A stretch of 64,000 nucleotides of DNA from Nymphaea colorata (Eukaryota > Streptophyta > Magnoliopsida > Nymphaeales > Nymphaeaceae): positions 22,612,412 through 22,676,411 of the forward strand of contig NC_045139.1 of assembly GCF_008831285.2 (NCBI RefSeq), read 5' to 3'. Position 1 is the stretch's first letter. The number at the start of each line of letters is the position of its first letter. Both the position numbers and the translations under genes were made by a program. Below are positions 35,238-45,429 of this stretch, piece by piece. The notes under the pieces were generated by a model. The model was not told the DNA's origin. It did no database searches and worked only from the letters and a program-made list of their open reading frames with translations.

Positions 35238-36554
35238 CTATCTCTCTATGTTGCCTTTAGAGTCCCTCTTGTTCTTATAAACCCATTTACATCCTACGGG
35301 TTTTACTCCTTCAGGCAACGTCACAAGGCTCCACGTCTGGTTTTTAGCCATAGAGTCAAGCTCTTCTTTCATGGCATTAATCCAGTGTCTATATTGTTTG
35401 CTTTCAACGGTTTCAATGAATGTGAAAGGATCATCATCAACATCTATGAAATCACTAGGCTCTTGTAGGTATACCACATAGTCTGATGATATGGCAGATC
35501 TCCTGGCCCTTGTAGATCTAGGAACAGGTAATTGATCATTTTCAATTTGTATGTCCACATCCTGTTCGTGTTCATCAGTATGATCTACACTTAATTCATC
35601 TGGATCTGATGCATTGCCTGTATGATTTGCATTCATGTCATCCTGGGAGACAACATAATCATACACATTTATATTTTCTTTATCAGGTCTATTTTCAGTA
35701 TCCTGTATTTCCTCAAAATTGAGGTTTTGTAATGCATCTAACCCAAATGAGCCATCTTCCAGGAACTTAGCCTTATCTGTTTCCATAATATGTGGTGTAT
35801 GAGATTGACAATAAAACCTATAGCCTTTCGATCTTTCTGGATAACCAATAAAGAAACCACTGGTTGTTCTAGGATCAAAGGTTTTTATGTAGGGGTTATA
35901 CAATTTAGCTTCAGCAGGACATCCCCATATGTACATATAAGAAAGAGAAGGTTTCCTACCTGTCCATAACTCGTAAGGAGTTGTGGGAACAGCCTTAGTA
36001 GGAACCCTGTTATGTATATGCACTGCTATCCTGAGAGCTTCACCCCACAAGGTTAGAGGGAGAGTAGAGTAATTTAACATAGCTTGAACCATTTCTTTAA
36101 GCGTACGATTTCTTCTTTCAGCAACACCATTTTGGTAGGCGCTGCCTGGCATAGTGTATTGAGGCACAATGCCTTCTTCCTTTAGAAATCGTGCTAATGG
36201 TCCCTCCCTTTGTCCCATCTCAGTGAACCTACCATAATATTCACCACCTCTATCTGATCTGACTATCTTGATAACCTCACCGGTTTGTTTCTCTACTTCT
36301 TTCTTATAGTCTTTGAAAACTTGATACACATCGGATTTTTCAAAGATTAAGTAGAGATACAAATACCGAGAATAGTCATCTATAAAGGTGACAAAATACT
36401 TTTCGCCTGTGTAACAAAGAGAGAAAGGTCCACAAACATCTGTGTGAACAATTCCTAACTTTTCAGTACATCGCTCGGCACCTTCTTTATATATGTTAGT
36501 TTGCTTTGCCTTTATGCAATCTACACATATGTCATTGTCTGTAAAATCAAGAGA
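35238..36554 (-). pseudogene. Copia D integrase
   Basis: Continues the gag-PR frame after an in-frame TGA at 36555-36557. The first part (36554-36363) encodes CVDCIKAKQ (second half of the HHCC motif) and [11 protein letters not shown] (first catalytic Asp). From 36362 come [12 protein letters not shown] (second Asp) and [16 protein letters not shown] (catalytic Glu), then [12 protein letters not shown] in the C-terminal region. A long acidic linker ([10 protein letters not shown]) leads to the RT lead-in [12 protein letters not shown]. All D,D,E residues are present. The frame ends at the TAG described for RT. Confidence 0.9.
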
Positions 36555-37964
36555 TCATAAGATCCCTTCATTTAGGAGTCTCCTTATTCTCTTTTCAGAG
36601 ATATGACCCAAACGGCGGTGCCATAGCATGTATGAATCATCCTTTATGGTACTACGCTTATTGCCAATTATATTATGACTAGAAACCAACGATTCAGGAG
36701 ATTGGATCTTCACATTCAACTTGTATAAACCATCACACAAAATAGCAGAACCAATTTCAACAAGATCTTTATAAACCAACATCTTTGAGTTTTCAAACTT
36801 TAAACAGAAATCAAATTTGTCCAGTCTTGATACAGAAATTAAGTTTCTACTATATGATGGAACAAAGAAAACATCATGAAGATCCAAAACAAAGCCAGTA
36901 TCAAGCCTAATCTGGCATTCTCCTACAGCCTTCACATGTGAGTGCATTTTGTTTCCTGAGAAAATGCTCCTCTCATGTAGTGTTGGTTCCCTTTTGCTCA
37001 GAAAGTCCTGTAAATTATTGGCAATATGCACAGTAGCACCAGAGTCAATCCACCAGCTATTAATAGGAACATGTAACATATTACTTTCAAGTGAAACAAA
37101 TGACATGTTACCTTTCTTCTCTAACCAATTCTTGTACTTGATGCAGTCTGACTTCTTATGCCCATTTTTCTTGCAAAAGAAACACTTTATAAGGGCTAAG
37201 TTAGTCTGCGCAGTTTGAGAAGCAGTTTGTCCTGTTGACTTCTTCTTGGCACTCCTTTTCATTGAACTTTTCTTTATGCCAACTTTACCAGCCCCAGAGT
37301 GAGAAACCATATGTGCACTTTGCAACTTCTCACCCTTCATTCTTTCCTCCTCTTCAACACTCTTGGACATCAATTCATTGAATGTCCATTCAGTATTATG
37401 TGTATTGTAACTGATCTTGAAAGGAGTATATTCAGCTGGTAAAGAGGTCAAAGTAAAGAATACCAAGAATGATTCAGAAATAGTCAACTTCATGTCATTC
37501 AATTGAGAAGCAATGTTCCTCATCTCTAACATATGCTGGCGAATGTTACCCCCTCCTTGATATTTCATAGATATTAACTTTGACATTAGGGTACTGGCTC
37601 TGGCTTTATGAGAACTAACAAACTGAGCCTCAACTGCATCCAAGAACTCTCTCACCGATCTACAAGGTGGGATAGCACCACGTATGTTCTTAGCGACCCT
37701 TGATTGCAAAAGCAACAAGTTTAGTCGGTTAGAACGCTCCCACTTGTCAAAATACACTATTTCATTATGTGTACTTTCTGGTGTAAGAGGTGGTGGCTCA
37801 GGTTGCCTCAAAGCCATATCCAGATCCATATACCCCAATGTAAACACAACATTTTCTTTCCATTCAGCATAATTCGAATCATCAAGTAAAGGGATATAAT
37901 TTGAGCCATTAAAATAAATAGATCCAGGCACTGCAGACGACAAAAGACATCCATAAGTTGACAT
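36555..37964 (-). pseudogene. Copia D Gag and protease
   Basis: 469 codons from ATG at 37964. The capsid-like region (residues ~20-215) has LDDSNYAEWKENV, ASTLMSKLISMKYQGGG and SLPAEYTPFKISYN. The zinc knuckle CFFCKKNGHKKSDC is at residues 261-274. Protease active site WWIDSGAT has Asp 307. The pre-integrase motif LWHRRLGH is at 447-454. A TGA (36555-36557) then interrupts the otherwise continuous polyprotein. Gag-PR could still be produced as a truncated product. No alternative start is needed: the first Met fits the Gag start and lies 8 bp from an upstream in-frame region without homology. Confidence 0.9.
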
Positions 37965-37969
37965 GCATT

Positions 37970-39676
37970 ATATGAGACAAACCATATGAAACAGTAAACC
38001 AAATAAAAGGCTCTTTATGTCTACTATTTCCAAGACAAATACCCGGGGTCATTAGGATACTACTTTGGTAATATACCTAATACGCACATGTATTCCGTCT
38101 TAACTTTATCTAGTAAAACTAGGAAATGTAAATCCAAACTATAGTTAAGCATAACACCTTTGGGTGTAAAATGACAGAACTATGTAAGGATCTATTTTCC
38201 TATTTTACTCTACTTATTCTCTTGAACATAACACATTACCTTTGGGTAATTATGTTACTTCAAATGAGAATAAGTACAACATGAAACACTAATGTGCCTT
38301 TAAATCATGCGTAGTCACTTTGGTGAGGTATAACATGATTTAACTAATCATAGGCTCCCTACATTAGCGTTATCGTACAACTTTATGATCATGCAATAAA
38401 ATTTAACCCTAGCATAATCCTAAACAAAAACATGATACAAATAACATGTCACAATAACACATTTAAAATGAAATACACGAATCACATGAATCATTTCTGC
38501 ATAATCAACTTAATGCTATCTAAATTATTCATTAAAGCTCCATAAAACATAATAAATCGGTCTCGTATCGATCTAAAATGATCGAACCAATCCATTAAAC
38601 ACCTTAAATGGGCATACAACCACATATACCAGCTTCCTCTAGCTTAGAACCGGTCTCGTATCAGTCCTAAATGGACCGAACCGGTGGAAAACTAGATGAA
38701 CCGGTCCGAAAAGGGAAAGAACCGGTCTCAAACAACTCTGAATCGGTTCAAAAAGGGCCCAAACCGGTTCTAAAACTGAATGAACCGGTCTAAAAACAAC
38801 TGAACCGGTCTAGAAAAGATCTGAATCGGTCCTAAAATGCCCGAACCGGTTCTGAAACGGCCCGAATCGGTCTTGAAATGGATCGAATCGGTCTCTAAAA
38901 GCCTGAACCGGTCCTGAAACAGACCGTGTCGGTTTCGAAACGAACCGAATCGGTTCTGTTTATAAAATCAACCGAATGGATACGGATCGGGTCCAACCGA
39001 ACCCGACCCGATCCGAAAGTTTTGAAACCAAAGCGGGCGGGCGGATGTCAAGCGTAACGAAGATTTTTTTTTTTTTAAAACGTTTATGAATCCGGGTCGG
39101 GTCAATATGACCTGACCCGGGTCCGACCCACCCCCGCCTTCCGCCCGATCGGCTCCCGCTCGACCTAGCGAGCGGTTTCGGGGAAGACGAAAACCGCCTC
39201 CCGCCGTCATCGCCCAACGGCAGAGAACATGGACGACGAGGGCGTTTCAACCAGCTCTCCCACCGGCCGTGGGAGGCTTCCGGCCATCGCCTGGCGCCGT
39301 CCGGCATCCGACGACACCGCCGGCCACTCCCAGTGGCTGGTGGGCAAGAAACGCCACGCCCCTTCTTCTTTTGATGTTGTAAACAGAAAACGAAGGGGAG
39401 GCATCCGGCGATCTTCATTCCCGTTCCCCCTTTTCTGTTTTTCGTGGCTGCCCAGACGCAAGGGAGCCGTCGGGGAGAGGGTCGAACCAGGATGGGCTGG
39501 AGGCCGTCCAACGCTTTCGACGACAAACGCCTGCCCACAACCGACCGTCCCTGTTCGTGTCCATGCAGCTGCAATGGAAGCCGATGGCTTCCATCACCCA
39601 CGCGATGGAGGCCGTCGCCCTCTTTTCACATTTCTGCCATATTCTCTTTGCGTGAAAACAGAATGCAAAGGGAAAC
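37970..39676 (-). other. Untranslated leader of Copia D
   Basis: About 1.7 kb between primer site and gag, an unusually long leader. From the gag side it has an AT-rich part (37970-38640), a ~20-bp tandem array (38640-38960), then a GC-rich block (38960-39676) with long open frames on both strands. These include a 213-codon sense-strand frame (39601-38960) rich in Arg, Gly and Pro. No domain is recognised. The frame may simply reflect high GC. Confidence 0.6.
38640..38960 (-). repeat. ~20-bp tandem repeat (GAACCGGTC core)
   Basis: About sixteen units of 20-21 bp, each with GAACCGGTC or GAATCGGTC followed by CTGAAA-like sequence and a variable 5-6 bp. ACCGGT is itself a palindrome. The array lies inside the Copia D leader. 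Confidence 0.85.
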
Positions 39677-39710
39677 GCGCAGCGGTGCGTGGTGTGGGCC
39701 CATAACCCAT
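39677..39710 (-). promoter_or_regulatory. Primer-binding region of Copia D, matching the 5' half of initiator tRNA-Met
   Basis: Directly inside the 5' LTR the plus strand reads GCGCAGCGG, TGCGTGGTGT, GGGCCCATAACCCA, then one base to the LTR. This corresponds to the D-arm-to-anticodon-arm part of plant initiator tRNA-Met (anticodon CAU within CCCATAACCC), with a 1-2-nt change in two places. The element's sense strand is therefore complementary to an internal/5'-half tRNA segment, not to the tRNA 3' end. The tRNA sequence was recalled, not looked up. Confidence 0.65.
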
Positions 39711-40112
39711 TGTTGGAGCTTTGCTAGAAATCTAGATAGCGCACAAACGAAAATGCAGAAATCGAAAGACAAACATTCATGATTCATGTGTTTCATAGGG
39801 CGGAAGAAGAACCTGTAGAGGCGACCGCCGACTGAATGTCGGCGGCTGTGGGAAGAACGACTACAGTCCCCATAGAGTCGTTCCCCTGCGGAGGTAGCGG
39901 CGGCGGCGGCGGCAATGGGTTTCTCTCCTCAGCCATAGCAGCCCAGTGATGGGGACAGGCAATTCACGTATGGCTAAGGGGACCGATTACCCAGACGGTA
40001 AAAACTTGATGTGTCTCACACCATCACAAGACACGAGTATTTATACTTAAGGGTCCGAAACGGATATGGACCCGTATAGACACAGGACTATCCAGATGGG
40101 GAAATCCCAACA
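39711..40112 (-). mobile_element. 5' LTR of Copia D
   Basis: 402 bp, next to the AAGGA duplication at 40113-40117. It carries TATAAATA (plus 40038-40045) from which transcription would run leftward into the element. Confidence 0.95.
40038..40045 (-). promoter_or_regulatory. TATA box of the Copia D 5' LTR
   Basis: TATAAATA on the minus strand, preceded by CTTAAG. It lies 67 bp from the LTR outer edge and is conserved in both LTRs. Confidence 0.6.
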
Positions 40113-41856
40113 AAGGATTGATGGGATTGCAATTGCCAGTGTCGGACTAGTTTGGTTCTTGGTTTTTGTGGTTTGGTTTTTTGTTTATTTATTTATTTTT
40201 TACTTATATAGCAGCGTTAGGTATTTGTTTATCTTCATTGCATTCTCATCCTATTCATAGTCAACTACATGCTTCCTCTGCGAGCTTCTACTTTTTTTTT
40301 CTTGTAGAGCTTGGGAAGCTAACATGGTTGTTCTGGTAAATGGATTTAGTTTGAGTTTGATAGAGTGGAACATTTTTTTTTTGTGTTGTTATATTTAAAA
40401 TATTAAAATTCCAAATAATCTAATCTTTTCCAGATTTTCTCGTATTCCCTTTTTCTATGTGTTCAGAGTTTTAGTTCCTCAAGATGATCATTCTTCTACT
40501 GCTTGCTCAATTTTTGCTTTCGTTTATTGTTCAAAAATTTGCAAATAAGAAGGAATTCAGGATTTTCCCTTTTCTGTTTCATTCATGAACTTGCCCTTGA
40601 AATTTTAATCATTTTCTTTATACTATTTGGAAGAATATAGATTGTTAGCGTCTTTTTTGTTAATGTAGGGTGGAGATTTTTCAGCATTTTCTTTAACTTG
40701 CGCAAGGAAATTTGTTTACCCTTCTAATTCTATTCTACGCTTCATTCTAGAATTAGTGGTTATTCGTGGATGCTCTTATTTTCTTATTTCTTCTTTTAAC
40801 ATGAGAACGTAACTGGTTCCTTATCTTAGTTTCATCAAATTAAATTATTGCAGACTAAGTGTTTCTTTCATTTTATTGCTGTGGGCTATGTTAGAATGAA
40901 TAAAGGATGCCTTTTGCTTTTCTTTTTATAGGTTAGAATGACTAAAGGTTGCTACGTATTGTGAATCATGACAACAAATAATCATATTGGTTTTCCAGAT
41001 AATATATATGTACATCATTTCTTAATTTTGGGTGCGTAATTTCTTAATTTTCATAGTATTTTGTATTTTCTTAATTTTCTAGAGGAAGCGGAGCTCGTCA
41101 ATGCAAATTTAACATCAATAATTGATATTATCAATTTTTGTCTTGCATGTCATAACTGAAGAAATGTCTATTCATGTCCAATTGTCGGCCATGATATCTT
41201 GAATTTTTGTCTCCATCTGATTCCTTATGCATTTTACTTGTCTTTTCTTTTACTTTACTCATCTAATCTAGTTTCATTTGTTTTTAATCAAAATTTATTT
41301 TTTTCTGCTATAACGTTCAAATCTCTTGTACCCTTTGATAGTTGTTGGATTGTGAGCCTCCTCTTGGCTTTTGATCATCCAATCAACCTTTTTTTTCATC
41401 TAGGATTTTTGGTATTAGTCCTTGTCGTATCGTTTTTGGCCAAATCAGGTCTTAATGGAAGAAGTAACCAGAAATAGTGGGCTTGAAGACCTGTAAACTG
41501 TTTCACTCAATTTTTTTATTTTTTTGGAATTTGATGAGACATCATGGACCAGATCGTTCATGAGTCCTTGGCTTGAAAGACTTGTAAATAATTGCACTCA
41601 CTCTCTTTTTTTGGAATTTATTGAGACAGCATGGACTGGATCTTCCACGAGTCCTCGTTTCTCACAAATTCTTGATTAGATTTTTTTTGGAAACCGAAAT
41701 GAAAATTTCTGAAATTTTTTTATTTTCATTTGGTCGTGTTTAGTAATGATCCTCTTGTGATGAATATTTTAAAGATTTATTATTTTTTTTTGTCTTCGAA
41801 TTCTTGCCTTCCCAATCCTGTGCTTCTAATTTTGCTGGTCTCTTGACCGATATGAG
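40113..41856 (+). other. T-rich intron-like DNA of the disrupted host gene
   Basis: Strongly T-rich on the plus strand with many polypyrimidine-AG sites, typical of plant introns. A candidate mini-exon lies at 40308-40335. No transposon protein is seen. An imperfect 90-bp tandem duplication occupies 41480-41660 (GGCTTGAA(A)GAC..., GGAATTT(G/A)(A)TGAGACA). The 92-codon frame at 41199-41477 shows no family. Confidence 0.45.
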
Positions 41857-42250
41857 AACTCTAATCTTTGGATACACCTTTTATTTGGATTCAATGAAAT
41901 TCAGTTGGGACGTCTTTGCAAGCCCTCAGCCAAGTTCCAAAAAGGTTTGTGAACTGCACCTTTAGGATTTTCTTCCATTGAGCAGATCCAAAACAACCAG
42001 CTTCAATATTTCAGAAAATAGTCGTCATAACAGAAGCTTCTTTGGGTGTCCTACCCCAGTTTTCTTCCCTTGAGCAGCTGACTAGTTCTGTTTATTGTGC
42101 CATTGCCATGCTTGAGCTAATGTGTAGTTTTTAGTCTTGATTTCTCTTTCATATCAGTGATTCTATGGGCTGTTGTGCAGGCCATTTTCTTCACAAATTA
42201 TGGAGCAAAAACCAATGAACTTGCTATAATGTTCACATGCCTGTATATTT
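41857..42250 (+). pseudogene. Host gene exons left of the Copia E insertion
   Basis: Three exons join in phase. 41857-41944 (NSNLWIHLLFGFNEIQLGRL...) ends AAAAG/GTTTGT. 41986-42123 (DPKQPASIFQKIVVITEASL..., LEQLTSSVYCAIAMLEL) has TTGAGCAG before it and GTAGTT after. 42158-42250 starts after TTTCATATCAG and reads LILWAVVQAIFFTNYGAK then NELAIMFTCLYI. The last exon is cut at 42250 by Copia E and resumes at 47861. I do not recognise the protein; it is helix-rich and hydrophobic. Splice sites are inferred by eye. The exon carries a 5.6-kb insertion, so the gene is presumably dead. Confidence 0.6.
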
Positions 42251-42479
42251 TGTTGCATGAGGCCAGAAGGGAGAAGAGAAGAGATTGAGAGAGAGAGAGA
42301 GAGAGAAAAAAAACCAAATTCGATACTCATTAATCTGCCCTAATCTCATGTTAAAAGAGAATTAGGATGAAACCAACAAATTACAAAATAAGTTCAAGAC
42401 TAAAACAATTATTAATAAAGAGTTGTTCCTAAAACTATTAAATATTTAAAACACCACCTAGAATAAATATTATTCAACA
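42251..42479 (-). mobile_element. 3' LTR of Copia E
   Basis: 229 bp, with a GA microsatellite near 42285-42306. The outer edge adjoins TATTT. Confidence 0.9.
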
Positions 42480-42494
42480 CTCCCCTTCAAGCTG
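42480..42494 (-). promoter_or_regulatory. Polypurine tract of Copia E
   Basis: The minus strand reads GCTTGAAGGGGAG directly before the LTR start TGTTGAATAA. Confidence 0.7.
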
Positions 42495-42559
42495 GAGCAT
42501 AGACGTTAATCATGCTGAGCTTGTCACATCTAGAAAACTCCACAATAGGCAACACTTTA

Positions 42560-43540
42560 TTAAAGATATCAGCTGCTTGATCTTCTGAGGTTACAAGTAT
42601 GGTGGAGAAGTTCCTCCTTGAACCATGTCATGGATGTAATGGCGATCTACTTCAATGTGTTTTGTCCTCTCATGAAATACAGGATTATTTGCGATGTAGG
42701 TGGCAGCCCGGTTATCAGAAAACATTTTCATAGGTATAGAAGTAGAAACACCAAGGCTCTCAAGTAAGGGTCTAAACCAAGTCATTTCGGCAGTAGTTTG
42801 AACCATAGCACGATATTTTGATTCTGCACTGTACCTAAAAACAACATTATATTTCTCACTTCTCCAAGATATGAGATTTCCTCCCACAAACACACAAACA
42901 TCCATGGTATACTTCCTATCATCAACTGAGTCTCCACAATCTCCATCACTATAAGCTTCAACATCAAGAAATGTACCTTTTTTGAAGAACAGACATTTGC
43001 CATGGGTGGACTTTAAATACTTGACAACCATCATAGTTGCATCTCACTGTGACCTTTTTGGTCTTTTCATGAATTGGCTTAGTTGTCTCACAATAAAGCT
43101 TATATCTGGCCGAGTCACCGTCACATAAAGAAGCTTACCAATCAACGATCTGTAGGATCGTAAGTTGTATCTTCAGAGTCATCATCATATAGATGTAGTT
43201 GTGGGTTCATAAGAAGAGTTGTAGGTTTAGCTCATAGCATCTCTGTGTCCTATAAAAGATCAAGAACATACTTCTTCTATGATAACACCACACCTTCATT
43301 ACTATGAGCAACTTCAATGCCAAGGAAATACTGTAGCTGGTCAAAATCCTTGGTAACAAAGTGTCTTTGTAGAAATTCCTTTGTTAGTGCTACCTCCTGC
43401 TCATATTTACTTGTTAAATCAATATCATCTACATACACTACTAGCACAACTGTACCTCTAGATCCTTTCTTGATGAACAACGAATGGTCCAGTTGAGACT
43501 TCTTAAACCCACATTCTAACACAACTTTGGAGAATTTGTG
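42560..43540 (-). pseudogene. Copia E RT C-terminus and RNase H
   Basis: The frame 43522-43277 reads FKKSQLDHSLFIKKG and LVVYVDDIDLTSK (RT catalytic YVDD intact), then HFVTKDFDQLQYFLGIEVA. After frameshifts and a stop-containing gap, 43034-42591 gives RNase H: VKYLKSTHGKCLFF, AYSDGDCGDSVDDRKYT, FVGGNLISWRSEKYNVV, AESKYRAMVQT, MFSDNRAATYIANNPVFHER and TKHIEVDRHYI. RNase H Asp and Glu positions are recognisable, though the first box reads SDGD instead of SDAD. Not functional. Confidence 0.85.
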
Positions 43541-44127
43541 AAACTAAGCATGAAAACTTTGTTTGAAGCTATATATAGCTTTCTTCAACCTGCACACTTT
43601 ATCCCACTACCCCTAACGTTCAAAAGCAAGAGGTTGCTGCATATAAATAGTCTCATCAAGATCTTCATATAAAAAAGCATTTTTTTCATCCAATTGATAT
43701 AAGGGTCAATCGTAATGCACATCAACTAACATAATAAGACGTATGGTCGCCAACCTATCAATAGGAGATAAGGTCTCAAAGAAATCAATGCCATATGTTT
43801 GTGTATGCCATTTTGCTATAAGATGAGCTTTGCAGTACTCCATTGAGCCATCAAACAGATACTTTATGGTGAAGTTTCATTTGGAGCCAACGACATCACA
43901 ACCAGAAGGGGGATCAACCAAGTCCCATGTCTCGTGTTGCAGCAGAGTCTCCATCTCATCCTGCAAAGATTACCGCCACCTCGGGTCAAGTAATGCCTAC
44001 TAGTAACTAGAGGGAATGGAGTGCACTGACAAGGCAGACACAAACTGCTGCATGCTACCACCAACACTATTAGTAGAAATGAACTTAGAGATAAGATGGA
44101 AAGTATAATGTTGTTTGCCTTTGCGTA
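43541..44127 (-). pseudogene. Copia E RT N-terminal remnants
   Basis: Shifted minus frames retain LKKAIYSFKQSF, MQQPLAFERQG-like and YMDFFETLSPIDRLATIR-like segments. These correspond to the start of copia RT (TFSPV-x-x-x-x-TIR, QPPGF, KLKKAIYGLKQ). Several stops are present. Confidence 0.55.
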
Positions 44128-44130
44128 AGG

Positions 44131-44544
44131 CAATGAGTAAGTCCAAAGATATTTTAGAAGCATCCTGAAGAGGAGAATCAGTGAGGTCAATTATACATAT
44201 ATCCTAAGAAGGAACTGGTGGGCAGTCATGGGTAGAAGCATGTCAATGGGTGTTAATCAATGGGAAATGATAAAATTTGCTGACACCTATAGGAGAATCA
44301 TAAGGAGTAAACTGAAGGAAAAATGGTGTTGCCTAGGCAATGGGTAAGTCCAAAGATATTTCAGAAGCATCCTGAAGAGGAGAATCAATGAGGTCAGGTA
44401 CACATATATTCTAAGAACCAACTGGTGGGAAGTCATGTGTAGAAGCATGTCAGTGGGTGTTAATCAATGGGAAATCATAAAATTTGCTGACACCTGTAGG
44501 AGAATCATAAAGAGTAAACTAAAGGTAAAATGGTGGTACAAATA
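44131..44544 (-). repeat. 207-bp tandem duplication inside Copia E
   Basis: Two units (44131-44337 and 44338-44544) share CAATG(A/G)GTAAGTCCAAAGAT, GAAGCATCCTGAAGAGGAG and AATTTGCTGACACCT. They differ at a minority of sites. The duplication lies in the INT-RT linker. Confidence 0.85.
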
Positions 44545-45405
44545 AAGGAATAGACGATGACATGTCTAATAGCGGTTAAGTAGACTGAAAATAAGGGTGT
44601 GACTCAAAGAATGTAACATCCTCATGGATGTATCGCTTATTAGCATGAAAGTCAAAACAAATATAACCCTTTTGGTGTTTTGGGTAGCAAATGAAAACAC
44701 AATTAATTAATTGAACACCGAGTTTTTCTCAACTGGGGCCAAAGATGTAAACAAAGCAAGTACACTCAAACACTTTGGGTGGAAGAGAAATCAAAGGTCT
44801 ATTTGGATAGAGAAATTGACTAGCAATTTAATTGCCAATAGAAGATGACGGAAGATCATTAAGCAAGTCACAAGCAATGAGAATGTCATTACCCTAATGT
44901 TGAGCCGAAACACAACTATGTAACATAATAGTATGAGTCATATCAAGTAACTAACGATGTTTACGTTCGACAATAACATTTTGTTAAAAAGTATGGGGAC
45001 ATGTAAATTTAGGGCAAATTCTGTATTTGGTGTAAAAGTGCAGCAATGTATTGGATTTGAACTCAAGAACATTATCAATGTGAATGTTTTTGACAATGGA
45101 ACCAAACTAAAACATTATTTCAATAATAAAATTTTGAAGAATACAAATAACTTCAGACCTGTCTTTTAATAAAAGCACCCAAGATGAGAAAAATCATCAA
45201 CAATGACAAGATAATACATAAACATGGCCGGGCTTATAACCTGGCTATGCCACAGAACATCAATATGAATAAGATCAAAAACAGCATGACTAGATGGGCT
45301 AATACTAGAAGGGGAATTGCTTCTAGTATGTTTGCCCAATTGACAGGCCTCACACTGAAATGACTCACACAAAATATTAGGAAGGACACCACAAACCTTG
45401 GTCAA
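44545..45405 (-). pseudogene. Copia E integrase remnants
   Basis: The frame 45405-45166 reads FQCEACQLGKHTRS (zinc-motif CxxC half), then VFDLIHIDVLWHS and YYLVIVDDFSHLGC (first catalytic Asp in the VDDFS box). Further left the core decays; a C-terminal PKCIECPYIFG-like stretch is visible near 44750. No intact D,D,E triad remains. Confidence 0.65.
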
Positions 45406-45429
45406 TGATGGATGACCAAGTCAGAGATG

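Larger units (their letters stand above)
33259..40112 (-). mobile_element. Ty1/copia retrotransposon, nearly intact (element D)
   Basis: Identical 402-bp LTR positions (33259-33660 and 39711-40112) begin TGTTGGAGC and end CCAACA or CCCACA (plus sense). They are flanked by the 5-bp target duplication AAGGA (33254-33258, 40113-40117). The LTRs differ at 9 of 402 positions with no gaps (2.2%). One minus-strand reading frame, 37964 to 33861, holds gag, PR, INT, RT and RH with two nonsense codons and no frameshift. A 1.75-kb leader separates the 5' LTR from gag. It is the youngest dated insertion here. The lineage within Copia was not settled. Confidence 0.95.

Noticed and set aside
39229-39705. 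158-codon plus-strand frame in the Copia D leader
   Set aside because: Antisense to the element, in a GC-rich block where several frames are open by composition; no domain.
39677-39709. A tRNA-Met gene
   Set aside because: Only a 5'-half-like segment is present, with no T arm or 3' acceptor strand, and it abuts an LTR in the primer-site position.
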